Shown piece after piece: positions 1-8,382 of a DNA stretch of 64,000 bases; the stretch's first letter is position 1; each line of letters opens with the position of its first letter. The notes beneath the pieces are model-generated. The model made no database searches, was not told the origin of the DNA, and saw only the letters and a program-made list of their open reading frames with translations. Origin of the DNA: Methanosarcina acetivorans C2A (GTDB taxonomy: Archaea > Halobacteriota > Methanosarcinia > Methanosarcinales > Methanosarcinaceae). The position numbers and the translations under genes are program-made. Location of the stretch: assembly GCF_000007345.1 (NCBI RefSeq), contig NC_003552.1:4650001-4714000 (forward strand). The letters are read 5' to 3'.

Positions 1-403
1 TGGTAATTTGCTTAAATCCATATTGCTTTTCAGAATATGCAGAATAATCTGGATCGGGCTCTAATCCCGTTACGTTTTTTCCATAAATTTTTAAAAGGTT
101 AACAAATGAACCAACATAACTCCCCACCTCAAGTATATTGTCCATTTTGTCCAAATAAGTTTTATAGAAATTGAATCGTGAAAATGCCATATTATCAAGC
201 TGTTTCATTTTCTCAGAGGATGGCGCATTTCCATTTCTTGCAATGTTTGAGAACTCCCCCTCTGAATAAATATCCATATAATTCTCAATGGGTTGCCATA
301 AATGACCACATTTTTTGCACCTTATCAATTCTATTTCACTATCGTCTCTTGAAACCATTTTTAGGGCATTAACATTTCGACTATTACAAATAATGCATTT
401 CAA
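1..403 (-). CDS. SAM-dependent methyltransferase with N-terminal zinc-binding motif (partial)
   Basis: The reading frame starts at a TTG that overlaps the TGA of the upstream neuA gene (TTGA), which implies translational coupling, and runs off the left edge. The first residues hold two CxxC pairs (CIIC and CKKC), followed by 'ILEVGSYVGSF', the glycine-rich SAM-binding motif I, and then the acidic 'GLEPD' of motif II. This is the arrangement of small zinc-binding C-methyltransferase-like proteins common in surface-sugar clusters. Its place directly after neuB-neuA suggests it methylates a sugar or glycan, but the substrate is inferred only. The C-terminal half is not visible. Confidence 0.75.
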   Translation of the reverse strand, partial: MKCIICNSRNVNALKMVSRDDSEIELIRCKKCGHLWQPIENYMDIYSEGEFSNIARNGNAPSSEKMKQLDNMAFSRFNFYKTYLDKMDNILEVGSYVGSFVNLLKIYGKNVTGLEPDPDYSAYSEKQYGFKQIT

Positions 404-1572
404 GGCAACCGTCCCCCAATCACTAATTCCACAATTTCACGAATAGTTCCTTCTCCACCTTTCTTAGAAAGAACATAATCACAGACATCTTTCACTTCAT
501 CTATAGCGTCATTCGGACAGAACGAAATTCCGGTTTTTTCTAAGACAGGGATGTCGTTTATATCATCACCAACATAAACTACTTCTGAATAGTCCAGGTT
601 GTATTTTTTTCTCAATTCTTCAAAAACAATTAATTTATTATCAATTCCCTGATGAACATCATCGACCTTTAATTTCTTAGCCCTGCTCTCTACAATCTTT
701 GTATTTTCTTTTGTAATTATCGCGGTTTTGATTCCATATTCTCTTAACAGCTGGATTCCCATTCCGTCTCTTGTGTTGAATTTCTTCAACTCGTCACCGT
801 ATTCGGAATAGTACATTCCACAATCAGTAAGAACTCCATCAACATCAGTGATGAGTAATTTGATATTTTTTAATTTTGTTCCCAGGCTTTGATTTATCTT
901 CTTTCTGGAAAGAAGCAATTTTTCGATAATTTCCCAATCCTCAGGCTCATCAATTTCGTAATAAGTATCTTCTGGCATTTTGTAATAGGTTATATTCCCT
1001 GAAATCCTACACTCGGTTTCTTGTAACAGTTTTTTAGAAGTAATATAAAATGCACCATTTTCAACCAGATAACCTTCAAAATTCTGCCTTCTGGGCCTAT
1101 TTAGTGGATCATAATTCAAAGGTTTTACAAGAGAATCTGAGGATTTCTTCCATATGAAGCGCTGCTGTTCAACCACTGACAAGAGAGAGTCAGCTTTACT
1201 ACCTTCAAATATTGCTATTGCCTCTTCCAATTCTTTTGCTGTTAAAAGAGGGGAAGTTGCCTGGATCAAAATTAGGTTTTCAAAGTCGTGAAAACTGGCA
1301 AATTCAAGCATAACAGATTCTGTACTTGCAGTATCTGTGGCAGTTTCAGGGCTCCGGCCTATAATTTCAAATTTTTTACTTTCAATCATTTTTGCCGTAT
1401 CAATAATTTTCTCTGAATCCGTGGATAGGTATACTTTGTCAATCTTACTACAATTAATTGCAGCTTCGATTGTCCAATAGATTAATGGTTTACCGGCAAT
1501 TTTTTTTATATTTTTCAAAGGTATGCTTTTACTTCCTCCTCTTGCCGGAATAAGCGCTATGTATTTTTTCAA
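400..1572 (-). CDS. neuA: CMP-N-acylneuraminate cytidylyltransferase fused to a KdsC-type HAD phosphatase
   Basis: The protein has 390 residues and two domains. Residues 1-225 are a CMP-sialate synthetase: N-terminal 'IPARGGSKSIPLKNI' nucleotide-binding loop, 'LIQATSPL' and 'GAFYIT'. Residues 235-390 are a HAD phosphatase of the KdsC/NeuA C-terminal type with the nucleophile motif 'DVDGVLTD' (Asp243/Asp245), a conserved 'TRDGMGIQLL' and the metal-binding 'GDDINDIP'. Such fusions could dephosphorylate a 9-phosphate nonulosonate and then activate it with CTP. The gene lies 1 bp after neuB and overlaps the following methyltransferase start, so the three form one operon. Which nonulosonic acid is made (sialic, legionaminic or pseudaminic type) cannot be told from the sequence. 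Confidence 0.92.
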   Translation of the reverse strand: MKKYIALIPARGGSKSIPLKNIKKIAGKPLIYWTIEAAINCSKIDKVYLSTDSEKIIDTAKMIESKKFEIIGRSPETATDTASTESVMLEFASFHDFENLILIQATSPLLTAKELEEAIAIFEGSKADSLLSVVEQQRFIWKKSSDSLVKPLNYDPLNRPRRQNFEGYLVENGAFYITSKKLLQETECRISGNITYYKMPEDTYYEIDEPEDWEIIEKLLLSRKKINQSLGTKLKNIKLLITDVDGVLTDCGMYYSEYGDELKKFNTRDGMGIQLLREYGIKTAIITKENTKIVESRAKKLKVDDVHQGIDNKLIVFEELRKKYNLDYSEVVYVGDDINDIPVLEKTGISFCPNDAIDEVKDVCDYVLSKKGGEGTIREIVELVIGGRLP

Positions 1573-1573
1573 G

Positions 1574-2434
1574 TCAGAACCTCTTTAGTTTATTTCTTTG
1601 AATTTCTTCGATATCCAAAATTTCTTTTTGCTTGTATGTCAGCGCTTTCGATACATTCCTCAAATCTCTTGCCAGCCTTCTCATACCATCTGGTTCAAGG
1701 CTTGCAGCGTGATCCGTTCCTTTCCAGGTCCTATCCAATGTGAAATGCCTCTCGAAATATTTCGCACCATATGCAAGAGCTGCTATATCCGCAGCAATAC
1801 CAAGATGGTGACCTGAAAAACCAATGCCTTTTACTCTTTTCTCGAATTTTGCCCTAATTCTTAGTATTTCCTTCAAACAAATGTCCTCGAAAGGAACGGG
1901 ATAACCTGAAGTGCAACTGTATATTATAAGGTCTTTTCCACGGCCTCGATCTTCAAAAAATGTTACAACTTTCTCTTCTTCTTCGTTTGTTGTCATTCCA
2001 AAAGATAAATGGATTTCTCCATCATATTCTTTGCAAAGATATTCAAGCATATCAAACTTAAGATTACATGCCGAAGGAATTTTGATCAATTCAGGATTTA
2101 TTGAGACAATTTCCTTTGCAGCTGTCAGATCCCAGACAGACGTAGAATAAACGACACCCCAATCATCACACCATTTTTTTAACTGTTTGTGTTGATCAAG
2201 ATTGAATTCCAGAAATTCCCTGTGTTCACCATATGTTTTTCCGTAAGAATTGTGAGGCACCGGATGGGGAGCATTATATTCTTCTGGAGTTAGCAGTTCA
2301 ACAGGAGTTCTTTTTTGGAATTTAACAATGTCTACTTTACAAAATTGGGCAGCAACTTTTATCATTTCATGAGCAATTTCCATCTCGCCTTTATGGTTGC
2401 ACCCGATTTCAGCAATTACTTTTATATTGTCCAT
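1574..2434 (-). CDS. neuB: N-acetylneuraminate synthase family protein lacking the SAF domain
   Basis: This 286-residue protein is a NeuB/SpsE-type TIM-barrel synthase that condenses phosphoenolpyruvate with an amino-hexose to make a nonulosonic acid. It begins 'VIAEIGCNHKGEMEIA', the standard NeuB N-terminus (AEIGxNHxG), and has 'DIVKFQKR', 'VVYSTSVWD' and 'GFSGHHLG..AALAYGA..FERHFTLDR', the catalytic-barrel motifs. Typical NeuB proteins are about 340-350 residues and end in an antifreeze-like SAF domain that closes the active site of the partner subunit; that domain is absent here. It is the first gene of the neuB-neuA-methyltransferase unit. The shortening is probably a family trait, because the barrel is complete. 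Confidence 0.88.
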   Translation of the reverse strand: MDNIKVIAEIGCNHKGEMEIAHEMIKVAAQFCKVDIVKFQKRTPVELLTPEEYNAPHPVPHNSYGKTYGEHREFLEFNLDQHKQLKKWCDDWGVVYSTSVWDLTAAKEIVSINPELIKIPSACNLKFDMLEYLCKEYDGEIHLSFGMTTNEEEEKVVTFFEDRGRGKDLIIYSCTSGYPVPFEDICLKEILRIRAKFEKRVKGIGFSGHHLGIAADIAALAYGAKYFERHFTLDRTWKGTDHAASLEPDGMRRLARDLRNVSKALTYKQKEILDIEEIQRNKLKRF

Positions 2435-2524
2435 TTCTCCTCCTATTCTTTTTTGCTATTAATAATTTCATATTTATTTTCTATAATCCAATCTAATCAT
2501 GATAATTTTTAGATACGACACATT

Positions 2525-4285
2525 TCATTTTTTCTTGAAAATAACGTAATGCCTTTTAGATGTAGGAGTTTCATCAACTACCCCATAGCTTGAATATATT
2601 TTTTCTTTTATTGGTTTATTTTTTTCAAAGTTTAGGTCAAACCAATCTGTCTGAACAACGATGAAGTCTCCTGAGTAGTTCAAAATACAATCAAATGTCT
2701 CTTTGTACACTTGAGTTTCATAAAGATTTGGATTGTAATTTGCTCTTTGAACTGGTAAAGGGTAATAATATCTACAATAACTTTTAGAATTAATGTAATA
2801 TGAACAAACTCCGTCGGAAAGATATAAAATAGAAGGTTCTGACGATAGTTCATAGCTTTTATCTAATTCTTGCATCACTTCTATTTCTTGAACAGAGTAT
2901 TCGTAATAAGGTTTAAATAAACATCCTGAAAAAGAATTGAAAATTGCCCATATTAATATTGCAATTATTAGTAACACATGTAGTGTTTTACATCCTTTTA
3001 TTTCCCCTGGGGAATCTAAATTGTATTTTGTTATGATCAAGATTGAAAATATAATATATACAATTGCAACTAATCCGGGATATAGATAATAAAAATTGGT
3101 ACCTAACTTATAACCGAATCCCCCTACATGAGTTGTAACATATAAAGCACTACAGGTTATCAAAAATAATAATAAATTCAAATAAATTAAGCGTTTTTCG
3201 TTTAGAGTTGAAATAAACTCTTTGAAGATATATTCAAAGTAAAAACATGAAAATATAGCAGGGATAACTAGTGGAAAATAGTGATAGCCAAAATATTTTC
3301 CTTGAACAACAATTGGAATTACGCCTATTAACCAAAAGAATGAATATATGGCAACTTCATTAAATTTATTCCCCCACATTAGGTAGCTAAGTGTTATAAC
3401 ACTAACATAAATACTTGGTAGTAAGACTGGAATATGAGGATAATTCCTAATATAACCTTCAGAGAAAAGTATTAGTCGGGATACTATATTGAAATCTTGG
3501 AATGTATTTTGATACAACGTTGAATTTGACATATCATTAAGCGCATAAGGGAATACAAAAACGATTGAAATTACGATTAGTATCATTGAAACAATAAAAC
3601 CTTTTAGTGAAACAACTAAATTTTGTCGGTAATCTTCCCCTAAGTAATATACTGCTACAAAAACATAAAGTGCTAATATGATTGTGATGCCTTTAATTGG
3701 AAATAATAAGGCGAGTGTAAATCCAGAAAGAATATTTAAAATTTTGGATTTGGAGAGTATTAAATAAAATGAAAAAAGTATTAATATTACACAAAAGTTT
3801 TCAGCTTGTAGGGCACACCAATATGAGATTGAGAATAATGAAAAAGTTGTAACAATAAACACTTGTGTCACTGTAACTGAATATTTATTTATTAAATTTT
3901 TTATTCTATATACAAAAGCTAAAACCGCAACTAAAGATATTACAGAAAAGATTATTTTTGTAGTGATTTCAAAATTTGTCTTCTCGTCAATCTCTACAAA
4001 TAAAAGTGTGAACTTATATAGTAAATATACGATTAAACGATTTCCAATAGGTTTGATTTCCCAAGAGGCATCAATATTGTATGGGAAATTACCTAACTGA
4101 TCTGCCAAGATCGCTGAACTGTAGAATACTCTTGTGTCTGCTGTGAAAGGGGTGACAACATATGAAATGAAGCATATTAGCAGTACTGGGAGATAGAAAT
4201 AGTAGATACTACTTAAGTTCAAATTGAATAATCTTTTTTTAACTTCTTTCATTATCTGTTGACATTCGATTGAATTTGTATTCAT
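2525..4285 (-). CDS. Polytopic membrane protein, glycosyltransferase-family-39/87-like
   Basis: The protein has about 586 residues from the ATG chosen here; a GAGGGGGAG Shine-Dalgarno sequence lies about 6 nt upstream of it, so the in-frame ATG 30 bp earlier is less likely. It has around a dozen hydrophobic segments from residue 25 to 455 and a C-terminal hydrophilic stretch of about 120 residues, probably outside the cell. This is the architecture of lipid-linked-sugar-dependent GT-C glycosyltransferases. No diagnostic catalytic motif is certain, so the family is a topology-based guess. It lies between the flippase-like gene and neuB, which fits assembly of a lipid-linked surface glycan. The gene is AT-rich. 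Confidence 0.65.
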   Translation of the reverse strand: MNTNSIECQQIMKEVKKRLFNLNLSSIYYFYLPVLLICFISYVVTPFTADTRVFYSSAILADQLGNFPYNIDASWEIKPIGNRLIVYLLYKFTLLFVEIDEKTNFEITTKIIFSVISLVAVLAFVYRIKNLINKYSVTVTQVFIVTTFSLFSISYWCALQAENFCVILILFSFYLILSKSKILNILSGFTLALLFPIKGITIILALYVFVAVYYLGEDYRQNLVVSLKGFIVSMILIVISIVFVFPYALNDMSNSTLYQNTFQDFNIVSRLILFSEGYIRNYPHIPVLLPSIYVSVITLSYLMWGNKFNEVAIYSFFWLIGVIPIVVQGKYFGYHYFPLVIPAIFSCFYFEYIFKEFISTLNEKRLIYLNLLLFLITCSALYVTTHVGGFGYKLGTNFYYLYPGLVAIVYIIFSILIITKYNLDSPGEIKGCKTLHVLLIIAILIWAIFNSFSGCLFKPYYEYSVQEIEVMQELDKSYELSSEPSILYLSDGVCSYYINSKSYCRYYYPLPVQRANYNPNLYETQVYKETFDCILNYSGDFIVVQTDWFDLNFEKNKPIKEKIYSSYGVVDETPTSKRHYVIFKKK

Positions 4286-4391
4286 TGTGTACTCCCCCTC
4301 TGGCCACTTTACCAATACTGTTCCAAAATACAGTGATCAAATGTGAGGCAAACAGTCACTGAATGTTGGAACATTTTGTTATTATGCACAT

Positions 4392-5426
4392 TTATAATGT
4401 ATTTTGGAGAGATATTGATTCTTCATTCCACTTTATACCAAGACTATAAAGAGAAATTCCTCCTCCAAATACTGTAACGCAATTCTTAATAAGATGGTCA
4501 ACTACAGCAACAATAAAAGCAATGCTCGGTTCAATACCAGCTAATCCAAATATTGCAACTACTGCAACTTCGTACGTCCCTATTGCACCAGGAGTAACTG
4601 GAAACATTTTGGTTATGGTTCCAACAGCAACTGCGAGAAAGATGAGTGCTACCATAGAAACTGAAAAATGAACTTCTTGAAATGATGCTAAAACCGCAAA
4701 ACAAGTTATAATATCAATTATCCAGATATAAATCGACAGTAACAGAGATGATATGAATGATTTTGGATCGGAGGCAAAAATCAAAATTTCACGAATTAAT
4801 TGAAAGATAAAATGTTTAATTTTATTCAAATACTTCACAGAATTACAAGGATTAGAAATTTTCCCAATTAAACCATAAGATATGTTTCCTTTGATGATGA
4901 CAGATGCACACAAAAAAATAAAGAAAACAAGGACAATAATCCCACCTAGATAAATTGTAGATATAACCCAAAGATATACCGTAACCATAGAGGAAACCAT
5001 TAATATAGTTAGAAAGGCAATTAATGTGATTGCAGTAATGTCACAAATTCGCTCAACTGCAAGAGATGAAAGTCCAGTTGTTACTGGCAGATCAACTTTT
5101 CTTTTTAAAACGTGAACTCTAGCAATATCACCTATTCTAGCAGGGAGCAAGACATTTGCTAATTGACTGATAAATATTGATTCAGTTAAAAATAATATAC
5201 CATAATGTTTATTCAGTCTAGCTAAAATCGTTTTGTACCTTATGCCTCTCAAAGGCCATTCAGTCGCGTAAATAAAGGTTGCAAATATAATCCCTTGCTT
5301 TGACATATTTTTTAAATTTTCAACAATATCTTGAACTCCTGTAAGAGATGCACCTGAGGACAATATAATAATCGCAAAAATAGCAGAAATGTAAATCTTA
5401 TTCTTTTTTTGAGAAACCTGATACAT
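4392..5426 (-). CDS. Lysylphosphatidylglycerol-synthase-TM / UPF0104 flippase-like membrane protein
   Basis: The protein has 344 residues and about eight transmembrane segments. The segment 'LLPARIGDIARVHVLKRK' and the later 'FPVTPGAIGTYEVA' are the two hallmark motifs of the LPG_synthase_TM (UPF0104) family, whose members often sit beside dolichyl/polyprenyl-phosphate sugar synthases and are thought to move lipid-linked precursors across the membrane. The start ATG lies 29 bp inside the 3' end of the GT2 gene, so the two are translationally linked. Transport of a polyprenol-linked sugar is inferred from the family and the neighbours. Confidence 0.78.
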   Translation of the reverse strand: MYQVSQKKNKIYISAIFAIIILSSGASLTGVQDIVENLKNMSKQGIIFATFIYATEWPLRGIRYKTILARLNKHYGILFLTESIFISQLANVLLPARIGDIARVHVLKRKVDLPVTTGLSSLAVERICDITAITLIAFLTILMVSSMVTVYLWVISTIYLGGIIVLVFFIFLCASVIIKGNISYGLIGKISNPCNSVKYLNKIKHFIFQLIREILIFASDPKSFISSLLLSIYIWIIDIITCFAVLASFQEVHFSVSMVALIFLAVAVGTITKMFPVTPGAIGTYEVAVVAIFGLAGIEPSIAFIVAVVDHLIKNCVTVFGGGISLYSLGIKWNEESISLQNTL

Positions 5427-6123
5427 ATAATTGCCGCCATAAACGGATAATTTGTGAACCCATACCTATTACATCTTTTTTGAGGTTTACTGTGGTTAGC
5501 CCCCCATGCCTCCAGCAAACAGGAAATTCCTTTACTTTGTATCCATTATACTGTGCCCTAATTAGCAATTCTGTATCCCAAAACCAGTGTTTATCTTCTA
5601 TGGAATCTAGTAGCTCGAATAATGGTTTTCTGTAAAAAGCTTTAAATCCACACTGATGATCATATAATTTTGATCTAAATAAGGTACGTACAATAAAATT
5701 AAATCCCCTACTTGCAACATCTCTTTTGATAGGTCTATTCACATCACTCTGAGACATCAGCCGTGAACCTGTTGAAAAATCAAATCCTTCAAAACGAAGG
5801 GAATCAATCAGTTCTTTTAAGTGTTTCATATCCGTCGCAAGATCAACATCAATGTAACAGAGGAATTCTCCAGAAGCATATTTAAAGGCCCTGTTTAAAG
5901 CAGTACCTCTCCCTAGACGTTCATCAGAATGTAAATGTTTCACACAACTATATTTTTGTGCAAGTTCTTTCGCAATATTATCAGTTCCATCCTTGCTACC
6001 ATCCTCTGCAATAATTATTTCAAATGAAGGACTAATCTCAGCTAACGCTTTTAAGGTTGTTTCCACTGTATTTATGATTCTTTGGGATTCGTTATAAGCA
6101 GGGAGTATTAGCGAAATTTCCGT
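5398..6123 (-). CDS. GT2 glycosyltransferase, dolichyl/polyprenyl-phosphate sugar synthase-like; apparent ACG start
   Basis: This is a DPM1/DPG-type family 2 enzyme that would transfer a sugar from a nucleotide to a polyprenyl phosphate. Visible motifs are 'IIIAEDGSKDGT', 'GRGTALNRAF', the metal-binding 'YIDVDLATD' and 'QCGFKAFYR'. The first canonical start is a GTG at 6066, but that would remove the essential N-terminal strand. In-frame sequence upstream encodes 'EISLILPAYNESQRII', the expected GT2 N-terminus, preceded by AAGGTGGT and, 6 nt later, ACG at 6121-6123 where ATG is expected. The end given uses this ACG. Expression may be reduced, or the gene may be decaying. A MITE begins 30 bp upstream. 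Confidence 0.75.
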   Translation of the reverse strand, partial: TEISLILPAYNESQRIINTVETTLKALAEISPSFEIIIAEDGSKDGTDNIAKELAQKYSCVKHLHSDERLGRGTALNRAFKYASGEFLCYIDVDLATDMKHLKELIDSLRFEGFDFSTGSRLMSQSDVNRPIKRDVASRGFNFIVRTLFRSKLYDHQCGFKAFYRKPLFELLDSIEDKHWFWDTELLIRAQYNGYKVKEFPVCWRHGGLTTVNLKKDVIGMGSQIIRLWRQLYVSGFSKKE

Positions 6124-6153
6124 AAATGAACCACCTTGTATTTTGTATTAATA

Positions 6154-6418
6154 CCTAAATTTGACAGATCAATTTTTTGGCAAATTTTAATTTGATACTT
6201 GTTACATAAGTAAAATTATTTATAATTTTTTATGCATTTATGTTAGAAACGATCACCAGAATTATTACTATGTTTGAATTCTAAGCATAACATGACAGTT
6301 TCCAAGTAAAATTGAGTCAAAGTTAGCCTCAATTTTTAGAATCTGTCAAATTTATTTCAGGATTTTTTTCAAATTTCAAAGTTTTTTCGTTAATGAAACT
6401 TAAACTGTCAAACTTGGG
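6154..6418. repeat. 265-bp MITE with IS1634-like ends and TTAATA target duplication
   Basis: The left end CCTAAATTTGACAG (6154-6167) and the right end, whose reverse complement is CCCAAGTTTGACAG (6405-6418), form 14-bp inverted repeats with two mismatches. The element is flanked by exact 6-bp direct repeats TTAATA (6148-6153 and 6419-6424). It encodes no protein. The ends resemble those of the IS1634-type element at 34795-38204 (CCTTARTTTGACA), so that transposase family may have mobilised it. It lies immediately upstream of the GT2 gene and probably separates it from its original promoter. Confidence 0.8.
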
Positions 6419-6462
6419 TTAATATGATCAAGAATAGTTTGAGCCTTTGTCAATTTCACTAT

Positions 6463-6594
6463 GAGCTCATCCCAAAACCCAGTTTTAATCTCAATTATCA
6501 AAATAATTCAAGATTGCTTTCGTAATCAGAAGCTTTGTTGGTTACTTAAATTAAGAGATCCAAAAAAGCAAATTTTGAGTTTTGGGGTAGACTC
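6463..6594. repeat. About 130-bp dispersed repeat with GAGCTCATCCCAAAAC ends, copy 1
   Basis: The left end reads GAGCTCATCCCAAAAC and the right end is its imperfect inverse (GAGTTTTGGGGTAGACTC). A second copy lies in the opposite orientation at 24047-24174 and a decayed third at 53391-53490. Copies share both termini and parts of the AT-rich interior (TTTTAATCTC, CAAATTTTGAGTTTTGGG). No protein is encoded. This looks like a MITE or another short dispersed repeat of the genome. Confidence 0.7.
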
Positions 6595-6621
6595 TATTAA
6601 TACTTTAAAATTAAATTAAAA

Positions 6622-8334
6622 CGCACTTTCCGCAGTAAAATTTCAGGATTTTATATTTTTTAAATCTTCCAATTATTTTTTATAAAATATTTTCTCATTT
6701 ACCTTGATGACTCTTTCCCCTAGCTCTGAATCCACAACTCATCTTGGTCATTATGGTCTTATTGCTGGCGTATTTGACGAGCTTGATATTTCAGATTTGA
6801 TTGACACTCTCCTTCCCAAGAAAAGTGGCCATAACATTCCTCATTCTACTGTTATCAAGGCAATGTGCATTAACGGTTTAAGATTCACTGAGCGCCGTCT
6901 TTACCTGTTTCCAAACTTTTTTGAAAATTTACCCACTGAGAGGTTACTGGGAGAAGGTGTTCTCCCAGAACACCTTAATGACGATGTTTTTGGCAGAACT
7001 TTGGATAAAATCTATGAACACGGAGCAACCGAACTCTTCAACTATATAATTCTGCAAGCTATGAAACATGTTCCCATTAATCCCCGTTTCTGTCATACAG
7101 ATACTACTAATTTCAGTGTTTATGGTGACTATGAAAACGATGATGGCAAAACTATCAACATTACTTATGGTCATCCGAAAGACAAGAGAGTCGACTTACT
7201 TCGTTTTTCCATTTCCATGGTTACTGACCAGAAAGGAATTCCTCTTTTCGTAAGAGCATTAGATGGCAACAGTTCCGACAAGAAAGCTCTCATCAAAACC
7301 ATAAAGGAACTAACACAGAACCTGAATCTTGATGAAAGAGTCTACCATGTTGCAGACAGCGCATTTTATACTGAAGATAATGTGAAAGAAATAGGAACTA
7401 ACGCTTTTTTTATATCGAGAGCTCCTGCAACCATCAATGAAGCAAAGGAACTCTTAATAGCCGACTTAATTCTGGAAACATGCTCTGATGAACGTTATTC
7501 TTGCTATTCTACAAAGTCCTGTTATGGCGGAGTTGAACAGTTATGGGTTGTATTCTGTTCAGAGGAAATGAAAAAGAAGGAAGAGAAGACTTTTGAAGAA
7601 AAGATTATTAAGGAGCTTGAAGCAGCAGAAAAATCCCTTAAAAAGCTTTCTAATCGTGAATTTGCCTGTGAAGCTGACGCAAGAATGGCTGCTGAACAAT
7701 GGTTGAAAGAGAATGAATCGTATGAATTCACAAAACTTGATATAAAAACTAAGTCTCGCAGGCTTGAAACAAGAGAGGAAGACCAAGAAAAGATGAAGAG
7801 GTACAGACTTTCTACATGATAGAAGCAGGGATTAAACATGATCAGGAGAAAGTACAGAAAAGACGAGCAAAGTTAGGAAGGTTCATTCTTGCAACCAATG
7901 ATCTGGAGTTGACTCCAGATCAACTCCTAGAATACTACAAGGAACAGGGAACAGTTGAAAGAGGGTTCAGGTTCCTTAAAGATAAGAGTTTCAGAGTGTC
8001 TGAGGTATACCTGAAAAAAGAGTCCAGAATAGAAGCACTTGCAATGGTAATGGTTCTGTGCTTATTGTTGTATTCAATAGCTGAGTGGAAACTGAGAACA
8101 AGATTGGAAGAAGCAAAAGAAGCTATTAGAAACCAGGTTAAGAAGAAAACACAGACTCCAACGATGAAATGGGTATTCTTCCTGTTCAGAAGAATAACAG
8201 AATTAGTGATCGAAATTGATGGAAAAAGGATAAAGAAGGTATTGAATCTAGATGAGGAAAACATTAAAGTGCTGAAACTGATGGGAGAAAAGTACGAAAA
8301 ATATTATATGTGAAAAAATAGTGCGGAAAGTAGG
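6622..8334 (+). mobile_element. IS1634-family insertion sequence (frameshifted copy)
   Basis: The element is 1713 bp, with inverted ends CGCACTTTCCGCA (6622-6634) and TGCGGAAAGTAGG (8322-8334) and a 6-bp target duplication TTAAAA (6616-6621 and 8335-8340). It holds one transposase gene, broken by a frameshift. Its length and organisation match the intact relative at 50599-52317 (1719 bp), although the ends differ, so they are related but different elements. Confidence 0.88.
6704..8313 (+). pseudogene. IS1634-family transposase (DUF4277 N-terminus), one frameshift
   Basis: Two reading frames (6704-7819 and 7816-8313) together cover a DDE transposase of about 536 residues. The N-terminal 'HLGHYGLIAGVFDELDISDLID' is the DUF4277 start, 'CHTDTTNFSVYGDY' and 'NSSDKKAL' lie in the catalytic core, and the C-terminal frame has 'GTVERGFRFLKD'. 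The intact relative at 50665 reads KRGRPSKDEQ at the point where this copy changes frame. Here the -1 frame supplies KRGRPRKDEE, so one base is missing near 7768-7775. No classic slippery heptamer is present, so this is more likely an inactivating deletion than programmed frameshifting. Confidence 0.88.
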
Positions 8335-8382
8335 TTAAAAGTATTAAATTCCCTTTTTTTGAAAAAAATTACCTCTGCTTAC

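Noticed and set aside
1-403. The partial methyltransferase considered as a restriction-modification enzyme.
   Set aside because: The zinc-binding N-terminus and the operon with neuB-neuA point to a sugar or small-molecule methyltransferase; no DNA-methylase motif (DPPY/NPPY) is visible.
7768-7790. The frame break in the IS1634 copy at 6622-8334 as programmed frameshifting.
   Set aside because: There is no slippery heptamer in phase and the close intact relative (50665) has a single frame, so a one-base deletion is the simpler reading.
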